From contig DBKX01000424.1 in NCBI GenBank assembly GCA_002297865.1, positions 1 through 14,309 on the forward strand: DNA of 14,309 nucleotides, read 5' to 3'. The first letter of the stretch is position 1. Every line of letters starts with the position of its first letter. The notes under the pieces were generated by a model. The model searched no databases. It was not told where the DNA came from and saw nothing but the letters and a program-made list of their open reading frames with translations. This DNA is from Lachnoclostridium sp. UBA739 (lineage in GTDB: Bacteria; Bacillota_A; Clostridia; Lachnospirales; Lachnospiraceae). Shown piece by piece: positions 6,146-13,558 of the stretch. The translations under genes and the position numbers were made by a program.

Positions 6146-6865
6146 ATGAAAATCAATAAGATAGTAGTGGTTCTTTCCCTTGTAATGGTAACAGGCTTTT
6201 TATTCTTGCTAACAGGAAGAAGTGATGCAAGTCAGGTGCATTACAAAATTACAGTTTCTGATGAAACAGTGAAAAAAGGAAATGAAGTAATGGTTTCCTT
6301 TGACGTAACTGGTGAAAATTCCATGAAGTCGGTAGATGCATATGTGTATTACGATGATTCAATATTAGAGTTCATTTCTGCAGATAAAGATGTATTCACA
6401 GGGACAACCGGTGTTCTTAAATTAAATGATGTGTTTCCAGAAGAGGTAAAAAAAGTTTCCTATGAGTTAAAGTTTAAGGCACTTGAGGTTGGACAAGCAT
6501 CGATAAAAGTACAAGAAATGAATGTAGGAGAAGCAAAAGAGGAGATTTCGACAGTAGACAATGTTTCTGCAATCATTTCGGTAAAAGAAAATCCTTCTGA
6601 AAGTAAGGATGCGACATTACAAACGTTAGAAGTATTCCCAGAAACTTTAACACCAGCATTTGAAAAGAATGTGGTTTCCTATGAAATGACGGTGGATAAT
6701 GAAACGGATGATATTGTAATCAGTGCAATACCAACTGATTCAGAAAGTGTCGTTACAGTAAATGGTAATGAGAATTTTAAGCATGGAAAAAATACAGTTA
6801 CAATTACAGTAACTAGCCTATCGGGCATAACAAAAGAGTATAAAATAATAGTGAATAAGCAGTAG
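6146..6865 (+). CDS. exported cohesin-like / cadherin-like beta-sandwich protein
   Basis: A 239-residue surface or secreted protein without an enzymatic motif. Residues 1-29 form a signal peptide ending near SDAS; there is no lipobox cysteine. Residues about 31-147 resemble a cohesin-type beta-sandwich: an early VKKGNEVMVSFDV strand, then AYVYYDDSILEFI, and a late ELKFKALEVGQASI. Residues about 155-239 match the cadherin-like domain also found at the end of the preceding glucosaminidase (pattern L..L.V....L.P.F......Y......). AGGTGA of the ribosome binding site shares bases with the glucosaminidase stop codon (6136-6138), so translation is probably coupled. A partner role for the glucosaminidase at the cell surface is inferred. 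Cohesin domains classically bind dockerins, but no dockerin is encoded in this window. Confidence 0.75.
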   Translation: MKINKIVVVLSLVMVTGFLFLLTGRSDASQVHYKITVSDETVKKGNEVMVSFDVTGENSMKSVDAYVYYDDSILEFISADKDVFTGTTGVLKLNDVFPEEVKKVSYELKFKALEVGQASIKVQEMNVGEAKEEISTVDNVSAIISVKENPSESKDATLQTLEVFPETLTPAFEKNVVSYEMTVDNETDDIVISAIPTDSESVVTVNGNENFKHGKNTVTITVTSLSGITKEYKIIVNKQ

Positions 6866-6868
6866 GTG

Positions 6869-6902
6869 AAATAAGACTTGTCGTTTGGACAAGTCTTATT
6901 TT
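6869..6902 (+). terminator. intrinsic terminator of the glucosaminidase-cohesin operon
   Basis: A perfect 14-bp stem (6869-6882 with 6888-6901) with a 5-base loop ends in TTTT. It starts 4 bases after the stop codon of the cohesin-like gene, and is one of the strongest terminators in the window. Confidence 0.9.
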
Positions 6903-6968
6903 AACGTATAGGAAAGTCCTCAGAGATTTCTTCCACAATGAAAAAAGAAGTACAAAAAGCAAAGTTTG

Positions 6969-6977
6969 TGTTATAAT
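6969..6977 (+). promoter_or_regulatory. extended -10 promoter of the alcohol dehydrogenase gene
   Basis: TGTTATAAT is an exact extended -10 element (TGnTATAAT). At the usual distance upstream (6949-6954) there is no recognisable -35 box (AGTACA), consistent with reliance on the extended -10 or on an activator. Transcription would start near 6984, giving a leader of about 57 bases. Confidence 0.7.
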
Positions 6978-6980
6978 TAA

Positions 6981-7013
6981 TTTGTATATGGCTTTCGAAA
7001 ATTCATATACAAA
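6981..7013 (+). promoter_or_regulatory. long inverted repeat at the alcohol dehydrogenase transcription start (candidate operator)
   Basis: TTTGTATATG (6981-6990) and CATATACAAA (7004-7013) are perfect 10-bp arms separated by 13 bases. A second palindrome, TTTCGAAA (6993-7000), is nested almost exactly at the centre. It begins three bases after the -10 box, so a bound protein would block initiation. It does not match the Rex consensus (TTGTTAA-N4-TTAACAA), the usual redox regulator of such genes. The repeat could also fold in the leader RNA, but it lacks a T tract and is not a terminator. Confidence 0.55.
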
Positions 7014-7040
7014 AATACATAATAAAGGAGTAAGAGGTTT

Positions 7041-8210
7041 ATGAGGTTTACATTGCCAAGAGACATTTACTACGGAGAAAATGCAATTGATAATTTAAAG
7101 AACTTACAAGGAAAACGTGCTGTTGTCTGTGTTGGTGGCGGTACTATGAAACGATTAGGATTCCTTGATAAAGTTGTTTCTTATTTGAAAGAAGCAGGAA
7201 TGGAAACTGAGCTTATCGAAAATATTGAGCCAGACCCATCTGTAGAAACAGTAATGCGTGGCGCTAAAGTAATGCAGGAATTCAAGCCAGACTGGATCGT
7301 TGCAATGGGCGGTGGTTCACCAATTGATGCAGCGAAAGCAATGTGGATTTTTTATGAATATCCAGAATTAGATTTTGACAAATTATTTGCATTGCCTGAG
7401 TTCCCAGCTTTAAGAAAAAAGGCAAAATTTGCTGCAATTCCATCAACTTCAGGTACCGCAACAGAAGTAACATCTTTCTCTATTATTACAAATTATGATA
7501 CTGGTGTAAAATTCCCTATTGCAGATTTTAATATTACTCCGGATATTGCACTGGTTGACCCGGCACTTGCAGAGTCCATGCCACAGAAGTTAACTGCACA
7601 TACAGGTATGGATGCATTAACACATGCAATTGAAGCATATGTTTCTACAAGTCAGACAGTATTTACAGACCCATTAGCAATAAAAGCAATGATTATGGTA
7701 AAAGATAATCTTCTTGCTTCTTATAATCAGGATAAATCAGCAAGAGAACAGATGCATTATGCACAATGTCTTGCAGGTATGGCATTCTCTAATACATCAT
7801 TAGGAATTGTACATTCCATGGCACATAAAACTGGTGCGGCATTTAGCACAGGACATATTCCTCATGGATGTGCCAATGCGATTTATCTTCCATATGTGAT
7901 TCAATTTAATGCAAAGGCTTGCAAAGGCAGATATGTGGACATTGCTAAATTTATGGGACTTACAGGAACAGATGATGAGTTAGTAGATAAGTTATGTGAT
8001 ATGATACAGGATATGAATAAAGCTTTGAATATTCCTCTAACTTTAGAAGAGTTTGGTGTTAAGGAAGATGAATTCAAAGAGAAGATTGCAAAGATTGCAG
8101 AATTAGCAGTTGGAGATGCTTGTACACTTACCAATCCTAGAAAGATTACACCTGCAGAGATGCAGAAATTATTTGAATGTACTTATTATGGAAAAAAGGT
8201 TGATTTTTAG
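7041..8210 (+). CDS. iron-dependent (group III) alcohol dehydrogenase
   Basis: A cytoplasmic NAD(P)H-dependent enzyme interconverting aldehydes or ketones and alcohols, most likely in fermentative disposal of reductant. Its 389 residues are the full length of the iron-containing ADH family. The nucleotide-binding GGGSPIDAAKA begins at residue 90. Predicted iron ligands are D191 and H195 (MDALTHAIEA), H258 (GIVHSMAH) and H275 (IPHGCANA). The loop between the last two, AAFSTGHIPHG, is about three residues longer than in the FucO/propanediol dehydrogenase relatives I recall. Substrate cannot be told from sequence; butanol, 1,3-propanediol, lactaldehyde and ethanol dehydrogenases all share these motifs. 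AAAGGAG (7024-7030) lies 10 bases before the ATG. The gene is monocistronic, with its own promoter, candidate operator and terminator. Confidence 0.93.
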   Translation: MRFTLPRDIYYGENAIDNLKNLQGKRAVVCVGGGTMKRLGFLDKVVSYLKEAGMETELIENIEPDPSVETVMRGAKVMQEFKPDWIVAMGGGSPIDAAKAMWIFYEYPELDFDKLFALPEFPALRKKAKFAAIPSTSGTATEVTSFSIITNYDTGVKFPIADFNITPDIALVDPALAESMPQKLTAHTGMDALTHAIEAYVSTSQTVFTDPLAIKAMIMVKDNLLASYNQDKSAREQMHYAQCLAGMAFSNTSLGIVHSMAHKTGAAFSTGHIPHGCANAIYLPYVIQFNAKACKGRYVDIAKFMGLTGTDDELVDKLCDMIQDMNKALNIPLTLEEFGVKEDEFKEKIAKIAELAVGDACTLTNPRKITPAEMQKLFECTYYGKKVDF

Positions 8211-8292
8211 GCTGCTGTGTAATATGTTAATATTTTCTTGAGACTTTTAAGACTTTTTGGTAACAGAAGATCATAAATAGTAAATAAATGAG

Positions 8293-8328
8293 ACAGCATC
8301 TTCATTTTGAGAGTGGAGGTGCTGTTTT
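8293..8328 (+). terminator. intrinsic terminator of the alcohol dehydrogenase gene
   Basis: A 12-bp stem with two G-T pairs (8293-8304 with 8314-8325) and a 9-base loop ends in TTTT, then ATTTGTTT. It lies about 80 bases beyond the stop codon and directly upstream of the next promoter. Confidence 0.8.
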
Positions 8329-8337
8329 ATTTGTTTA

Positions 8338-8365
8338 TTGACAATCATTTCCCATATGGTATGAT
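8338..8365 (+). promoter_or_regulatory. sigma-A-like promoter of the LRR-VWA-AAA operon
   Basis: A perfect -35 box TTGACA (8338-8343) and TATGAT (8360-8365) are separated by 16 bases. Transcription would start near 8372, giving a leader of about 43 bases. No other promoter or terminator is evident before the window end, so this one may drive all six downstream genes. Confidence 0.75.
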
Positions 8366-8414
8366 CATTAAGTGCCTGGTTTTAAGGCAGTGTACTTAGA
8401 ATGGAGTAATGAAG

Positions 8415-9290
8415 ATGGAATTTTCATATAGAGTAAATGGACAATCAGTGGAGATAACCCGTTATCTGGGAAATGAATCAGAAGTGCAGATTCCAGCCCA
8501 ACTAGAAGGAAAGCCTGTGACTGCAATTGGAAAATACGCATTTGAAGGAAATAATGAACTCCTAGAAGTTGTTTTGCCAAAGACAATTGAGTCCATTGGT
8601 GCCCATGCTTTTTATAATTGCAGGCGTTTAATCAAGATGACATTGTCGGATCGAATTTTGTCAACAGAAGATGGAGCGTTCAAAAACTGTCGTAGTCTTA
8701 GGGAGTTTCAGATACAAGTGTATCTGCAGAAAATGACATGCCTAAAAAATTTATTATCCGAGTTAAATCAGGAAATCCATGTAACGATGGAAAATAGAAA
8801 TACCCATACAATGAGCAAACTAGTATTTCCCAGTTATCTTTATGACTATGTGGACAATGTGGAGGCAAGAATTATCAATCAGGTTACCTATGGTTCAGGA
8901 GTACATTATCGTGAATGTATGAAAGAGAAAGAAGTTGATTATAAAAAATACGATGAAGTCTTTCGTGTGGCTCGTCTTAATGATACCTTGGAAACCTTAT
9001 TTACGATAGCAAGAGATCGATTGGAATATCCCTATGAACTTAGTATGGAAGCAAAGGAAGAGTATGAACAGTATATACGCTCTAATTTCGCTGGCATTGT
9101 TACATTATGTGTAGAGAAGGAAGATATAGATGGACTGTTATTCCTTAGTGATGCCGGATTCTATACAAAAGAAAATATAGAATTGGCAATCGAAATAGCC
9201 CATCAAAGAGAACAGGTTGAATGTGTAAGTGTATTGCTTGCTTATAAAAATAAGCATTTTAAGGTGCAGAAGAAGACTTTTGATTTATAA
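8415..9290 (+). CDS. BspA-type leucine-rich repeat protein
   Basis: A predicted cytoplasmic protein of 291 residues. Residues about 1-105 hold BspA/TpLRR-like leucine-rich repeats. The repeat signature A.I...AF..........V.LP occurs at VTAIGKYAFEGNNELLEVVLP, IESIGAHAFYNCRRLIKMTL and EDGAFKNCRSLREFQI. The remaining two thirds (about 110-291) are charged and mostly helical. The last 60 residues (IVTLCVEKEDIDGLLFLSDAG and ELAIEIAHQREQVECVSVLL) have a paired-helix, ankyrin-like look but no certain repeat. There is no signal peptide, whereas many BspA-type proteins are surface-exposed. ATG 8415 lies 8 bases after GGAG (8403-8406); ATG 8409 is too close to it. It is the first gene of the operon, 12 bases before the VWA gene. 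A substrate-recognition or adaptor role for the downstream AAA+/VWA proteins is inference. Confidence 0.75.
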   Translation: MEFSYRVNGQSVEITRYLGNESEVQIPAQLEGKPVTAIGKYAFEGNNELLEVVLPKTIESIGAHAFYNCRRLIKMTLSDRILSTEDGAFKNCRSLREFQIQVYLQKMTCLKNLLSELNQEIHVTMENRNTHTMSKLVFPSYLYDYVDNVEARIINQVTYGSGVHYRECMKEKEVDYKKYDEVFRVARLNDTLETLFTIARDRLEYPYELSMEAKEEYEQYIRSNFAGIVTLCVEKEDIDGLLFLSDAGFYTKENIELAIEIAHQREQVECVSVLLAYKNKHFKVQKKTFDL

Positions 9291-9302
9291 AGAGGAAGTA
9301 GC

Positions 9303-10628
9303 ATGAAAAATGAAGTAAAGGAACGGTTATGCAATCTAGGTATTCATATTCTGCAAAATGCAAGAAATGAACTGTATCTGTCGATGCGTTTTCTTGATAT
9401 GGCTTTAAGTCAGCTGGAATATGAGATGAATATGCAGACTTTTTTTGTTGGGACCGATGGGAAAAAGCTCAAGTTTAATCCTAGATTTGTGGCAGAGCGT
9501 TTTAAATATAACAAAGTATTGGTAAACAGGGCTTATCTGCATATGATTTTGCATTGCATCTTTAGACATCTTTCAAAAGAAGAGGAACTGGATGAAGATG
9601 CGTGGAACGTTGCTTGTGACATGGCGGTAGAATACTGTATCGATGGCCTAGATTACCGTTGTATCAATAAGCTTAAGTCGGAGTTTCGTTCGTCTTGGTA
9701 TAAAAGGCTTGAAAGAGAGCTTAAGGTGGTAACAGCAGAGGGAATCTATAGAATCTTGACAGCTAAGGAAATGAGTGCAGATGAGTTTGTGAAGACACAA
9801 CTGGAATTTCTGGCAGATGATCATGTATTCTGGAAAGGAAAGAAAGACAACGACGATAACAAGCAACAGAATCAAGGGGTGAACCAGCAAGTACAATCGC
9901 CATTTATGGAAATGTGGAAGGAAGTGGCGGAAAAGACAGCTACCAATTTAGAGACCTTTTCAAAAAACATCGGTAAGGAAGCAAAAGGTTTGCTACGCTC
10001 TATGAAAATAGCAAACCGAAAGCAGTATGATTATAAAGAGTTTTTAAGGAAATTTGCAGTGCCTAGAGAAATGATGGAAGTGGATGAGGATTCCTTTGAC
10101 TATGGGTATTATACGTATGGTTTGCAACTGTATCATAACATGCCATTAATTGAGGCGTTAGAATACAAGGAAGTAAAGCGAATCGAGGAATTTGTTATTG
10201 CCATTGATACATCAGGTTCGTGTTCAGGACAGCTTGTGAAGCAGTTCTTAGAGGAAACAGTTTCTATTTTGCTGGATAGTGAAAGTTTTCTGAAAAAAGT
10301 AAATATCCATATTATTCAATGCGACAATCAAGTACAAGAAGATATCTTGATTACGTCTATGGAAGATTTGGAGCAGTATCAGGAGAAGTTAGAAGTAAAA
10401 GGATTTGGTGGAACAGATTTTCGCCCAGTGTTTGAGTATGTGGATAAACTTTTAAAGGAACAGGCTTTCAATCATCTTAAGGGAATGCTGTATTTTACAG
10501 ATGGACTAGGGACATTTCCAAAGAAGAGGCCAATGTATGATGTTGCATTTGTTTTTGTGGAAACGGATTATACAGAAAAGCTTGTGCCACCTTGGGCAAT
10601 GAAGCTTGTAATAGATGGAGGGGTATAA
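9303..10628 (+). CDS. DUF2201-type protein: pseudo-metallopeptidase plus VWA-like domain
   Basis: A cytoplasmic 441-residue protein with two parts, as in the DUF2201 family. The N-terminal part (about 15-180) is metallopeptidase-like. Its motif H80-M-I-L-H84-x4-H89 aligns with the family's HExxHxxxxH, but the Glu is Met, so hydrolysis is unlikely while zinc could still bind. The following WNVACDMAVEY matches the family's conserved block. A polar linker rich in D, N and Q lies around 180-200. The C-terminal part (about 295-441) is VWA-like with a MIDAS metal site: D302-T-S304-G-S306 and T371 in GGTDF. In MoxR/VWA pairs the VWA protein binds the AAA+ partner and delivers substrates. The following ATPase gene overlaps it by one base (TAATG), so production of the two is probably coupled. 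AGAGGAAG precedes ATG 9303. Confidence 0.82.
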   Translation: MKNEVKERLCNLGIHILQNARNELYLSMRFLDMALSQLEYEMNMQTFFVGTDGKKLKFNPRFVAERFKYNKVLVNRAYLHMILHCIFRHLSKEEELDEDAWNVACDMAVEYCIDGLDYRCINKLKSEFRSSWYKRLERELKVVTAEGIYRILTAKEMSADEFVKTQLEFLADDHVFWKGKKDNDDNKQQNQGVNQQVQSPFMEMWKEVAEKTATNLETFSKNIGKEAKGLLRSMKIANRKQYDYKEFLRKFAVPREMMEVDEDSFDYGYYTYGLQLYHNMPLIEALEYKEVKRIEEFVIAIDTSGSCSGQLVKQFLEETVSILLDSESFLKKVNIHIIQCDNQVQEDILITSMEDLEQYQEKLEVKGFGGTDFRPVFEYVDKLLKEQAFNHLKGMLYFTDGLGTFPKKRPMYDVAFVFVETDYTEKLVPPWAMKLVIDGGV

Positions 10629-12145
10629 TGGATATCAAAAGAGTAAAAGAGGAGTTTAGACATTCCTTGCAGGCATATTTTGCAAAGGATATGTTTGGAG
10701 AATATAAAATACCAGTAGTAAGACAGAGGCCGATTTTGCTAATTGGACCTCCAGGAATCGGAAAGACTGCCATTATGGAACAGGTTGCGAGAGAAATGGG
10801 AATTGGACTGGTTTCTTATACCATCACCCATCATACAAGACAAAGTGCAATTGGTCTTCCTTTCATTGAGAAGAAATGGTTTGACGGAAAGGAATATTCG
10901 GTTACAGAATATACTATGAGTGAAATACTAGCAGCAGTTTATGAAAGAATAGAACAGTATAATCAAAAGGAAGGAATTCTCTTTCTGGATGAAATTAACT
11001 GTGTATCAGAGACATTAGCACCGATGATGTTACAGTTTCTGCAATGTAAGACATTTGGAAATCAGAAACTGCCAGAGGGATGGGTTATTGTTGCAGCAGG
11101 TAATCCGCCTGAATATAACAAATCAGTTCGTGACTTTGACGTAGTTACCTTGGACCGAGTGAAGAAAATGGAAGTGGAACAGAATTATGAAGTCTGGAAA
11201 GAGTATGCAACAGCACAGAATCTGCACCCTGCTATTTTATCTTATCTGGATATTAAGAAAGAGCATTTTTATGTAATTGAGACTGCCATTGATGGAAAGC
11301 AGTTTGTAACAGCTAGAGGATGGGAAGATTTATCGGCAATATTATATGAGTATGAAGCGCTTCAGATTGTGACAGATGAGCATGTAGTGGTACAGTATTT
11401 GCAGCATCCTGCAATTGCTAAAGATTTTTCCAATTATCTGCTTTTGTTCTACAAATATCAAAAGGATTATGATGTAGAAAATATTTTGAATGGAAAGTTT
11501 GATGCTGCTGCAGTTGAAAAGGTTAGAAATGGTGCTTTTGATGAAAAGTTAAGCGTATTAGGACTTCTTTTGGCGAAACTTCGTGAAGGTTTTTATAAGG
11601 CTTATATAGAAGATGCTTATGTGACAGAGCTATATGAAGTGATGAAACAGCTAAAGTTAGTGAGTATGAATGATTTGGTTCGTATCAGTAAAGAAGTTGA
11701 GAACCTGATTTCTAACCATACTGCGAAGCTTATAAAGGAGAAAGAATCAAATCAGTTAGACAAGGATGACATTGTAATCAAGCATACAATTATCCAGTGT
11801 CTGGATGAAATGCATAAAGCTTTATTGGAATCTGAAGATACATTTGAAGTTGTAAAAGAAGTATTTCAGAATAAAGTGCAGATGAGAGAAGACCATATTG
11901 ATATGACGGCCAATCAGCTTGCCAATACATTTGCTTTTCTTGAGACAGCTTTTGGTGAGAGTCAAGAGATGGTTATTTTCCTTACTGAACTGACAAGTGG
12001 TTTTTACAGTATGAAATTCATAAGTGAAAATGGTTCGGAAGAGTATTATAAGTATAATAAAATCCTGTTGTTTAAAGATAATGAGCAAAAGCTCTTAAAG
12101 GAGATAGAAAACGTAGAAAATGGGTATGTATATGAACTTAAATGA
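10628..12145 (+). CDS. MoxR-like AAA+ ATPase
   Basis: A 505-residue AAA+ ATPase of the MoxR type, expected to act as a cytoplasmic chaperone or remodelling machine. Walker A is GPPGIGKT (residues 40-47), Walker B is ILFLDEIN with D121 and E122, and a sensor-1-like AAGNPPEYN follows at about 157. The helical lid follows to about residue 260. The C-terminal 240 residues are mostly helical and charged and I recognise no domain there. They could be the contact surface for the VWA partner. The start is ATG 10628 because GGAGGGG (10617-10623) lies 4 bases upstream and the codon overlaps the stop of the VWA gene. An in-frame ATG at 10592 is inside the VWA gene and lacks a ribosome binding site. Its end overlaps the start of the peptidase gene. 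Confidence 0.88.
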   Translation: MDIKRVKEEFRHSLQAYFAKDMFGEYKIPVVRQRPILLIGPPGIGKTAIMEQVAREMGIGLVSYTITHHTRQSAIGLPFIEKKWFDGKEYSVTEYTMSEILAAVYERIEQYNQKEGILFLDEINCVSETLAPMMLQFLQCKTFGNQKLPEGWVIVAAGNPPEYNKSVRDFDVVTLDRVKKMEVEQNYEVWKEYATAQNLHPAILSYLDIKKEHFYVIETAIDGKQFVTARGWEDLSAILYEYEALQIVTDEHVVVQYLQHPAIAKDFSNYLLLFYKYQKDYDVENILNGKFDAAAVEKVRNGAFDEKLSVLGLLLAKLREGFYKAYIEDAYVTELYEVMKQLKLVSMNDLVRISKEVENLISNHTAKLIKEKESNQLDKDDIVIKHTIIQCLDEMHKALLESEDTFEVVKEVFQNKVQMREDHIDMTANQLANTFAFLETAFGESQEMVIFLTELTSGFYSMKFISENGSEEYYKYNKILLFKDNEQKLLKEIENVENGYVYELK

Positions 12146-12641
12146 TAGTAAAAAATACAAAACAGGAGACATTCTATACTATCTTGGTAAACCGTATCGC
12201 ATTGTTCGCAAGCCGTCATTATCGGCAAGAAAAGGATATGTGGCAATGGTGGGACAAGAGATTCTGATTTATGGAAAGTATGAAGATACAGAAGAAATTC
12301 GGACAGTGCTTAGTAAATGGTATCAAGAAAAAGCGGCTGTGTGGATTCCTAAGCGAATTGCAAGTTTTGAGAAAAAGATAGGTGTTAAGTGCACAAAGCT
12401 TACCCTTAGAAATACAAAAACCAGGTGGGGAAGCTGTAGTAGCGAACGACATGTTATGATTAATTGGAAGTTGATTATGGCACCAGAGGGAGTGCTTGAT
12501 TATGTAGTGTGTCATGAACTTTGTCACATTCTTCAGATGAATCATTCTAAGGAATTTTGGGCGCTGGTCGGACTTTATATGCCAGACTGGAAGGAAAAGA
12601 AAGAATGGCTGAAAGAAAATGGTCTTACATTAGAGGTTTGA
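12120..12641 (+). CDS. YgjP-type zinc metallopeptidase (DUF45/M48-like)
   Basis: A small cytoplasmic metallopeptidase-like protein of 173 residues. The zinc site is complete: H132-E133-L-C-H136 with a third ligand H142 in the NHSKEFW segment. It is preceded by the family block TRWGSCS and WKLIMAPEGVLDYVVCHELCH. This order (WGSCS, then HExxH, then NHSxxFW) is characteristic of YgjP-like proteins; their physiological substrates are not well established. The reading frame overlaps the end of the AAA+ gene by 26 bases. An in-frame TAG at 12114 limits the start to ATG 12120, 12126 or 12132. None has a well-spaced ribosome binding site (AGGAG at 12099-12103 is 16 or more bases away), so coupling to the upstream gene is probable. 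The start is therefore less certain than the product. Confidence 0.85.
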   Translation: MGMYMNLNDSKKYKTGDILYYLGKPYRIVRKPSLSARKGYVAMVGQEILIYGKYEDTEEIRTVLSKWYQEKAAVWIPKRIASFEKKIGVKCTKLTLRNTKTRWGSCSSERHVMINWKLIMAPEGVLDYVVCHELCHILQMNHSKEFWALVGLYMPDWKEKKEWLKENGLTLEV

Positions 12642-12658
12642 CACAAAAGGAGGAAATG

Positions 12659-13531
12659 ATGAAATCAAAATACAAAGGAATTATATATATTTTATGTGCA
12701 GCGTTCTGCTTTGCTTTAATGAACGTCTTTGTTCGGCTGTCTGGAGATTTGCCATCCTTACAGAAAGCATTTTTTAGGAATCTGGTGGCACTGATTTTTG
12801 CACTTATTATAATACGAAAGGATAAGATTAAAATAGAATGGAAAAAGGGGGATGGCAAATATTTATTTTTACGGGCATTATTTGGTACTTTGGGGGTGTT
12901 CTGCAATTTTTATGCGGTTGATCATCTAGTTTTGTCCGATGCATCCATGCTAAATAAAATGTCACCATTTTTTGCAATTGTGTTTTCGTATTTCATTTTG
13001 AAAGAGCGTATCAATCTTATTCAGTTATCTAGTGTAGTAGTTGCGTTAATTGGTTGTATGTTTATTGTAAAACCAAGTTTCTCCAATATTGATTTAATCC
13101 CTGCACTCATCGGGTTAAGCGGTGGTTTATGCGCAGGAATTGCGTATACAATGGTTCGTATCTTGGGAAAACAAGGTGTGAAAGGTCCGTTAGTTGTGTT
13201 TATTTTTTCGACTTTCTCTTGTCTTGCTTCTGTTCCTTATATGCTATTTCATTATAAGGCAATGTCAGGGATACAGGTTGTCTATCTGCTTTTAGCAGGG
13301 CTTGCTGCTGCAGGGGGACAATTCGGTATAACAGCAGCGTATTTTCATGCTCCGGCGAAAGAAATTAGCATATATGATTATTCGCAGGTAATTTTTGCCG
13401 CAATTTTCGGATTTTTCCTGTTTAATCAAGTGCCGGATGCTTTTAGTTTTTTAGGCTATGTGCTAATATGTTCTATGGCAGTTGTTATGTTTGTGTATAA
13501 CAAAAAAAAGAGAATGCTTGATAAAACTTAA
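12659..13531 (+). CDS. EamA/DMT-superfamily membrane transporter
   Basis: An integral membrane protein of 290 residues with about ten hydrophobic helices arranged as two EamA repeats (about 1-135 and 150-285). The first begins KGIIYILCAAFCFALMNVF; the second begins near GLSGGLCAGIAYTMVRILG. Members move small metabolites or nucleotide-like solutes across the inner membrane; the substrate cannot be deduced here. The ribosome binding site AAAAGGAGG (12645-12653) favours ATG 12659 (5 bases away) over the adjacent ATG 12656 (2 bases). Upstream in-frame codons back to 12557 lie inside the peptidase gene. The gap to the peptidase stop is 17 bases, so it is in the same transcript, though its function need not relate to the AAA+ block. 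Confidence 0.88.
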   Translation: MKSKYKGIIYILCAAFCFALMNVFVRLSGDLPSLQKAFFRNLVALIFALIIIRKDKIKIEWKKGDGKYLFLRALFGTLGVFCNFYAVDHLVLSDASMLNKMSPFFAIVFSYFILKERINLIQLSSVVVALIGCMFIVKPSFSNIDLIPALIGLSGGLCAGIAYTMVRILGKQGVKGPLVVFIFSTFSCLASVPYMLFHYKAMSGIQVVYLLLAGLAAAGGQFGITAAYFHAPAKEISIYDYSQVIFAAIFGFFLFNQVPDAFSFLGYVLICSMAVVMFVYNKKKRMLDKT

Positions 13532-13558
13532 GTGTAGATGCCATAAGGAGACAGAAAT

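Noticed and set aside
6863..6902. Short gene after the third TAGGTGA
   Set aside because: The only nearby start-like codon gives eight codons within the terminator stem, so it is not a gene.
6981..7013. Rex-binding site upstream of the alcohol dehydrogenase gene
   Set aside because: Rex is the obvious candidate, but the arms and the 13-base spacer do not match its TTGTTAA-N4-TTAACAA site.
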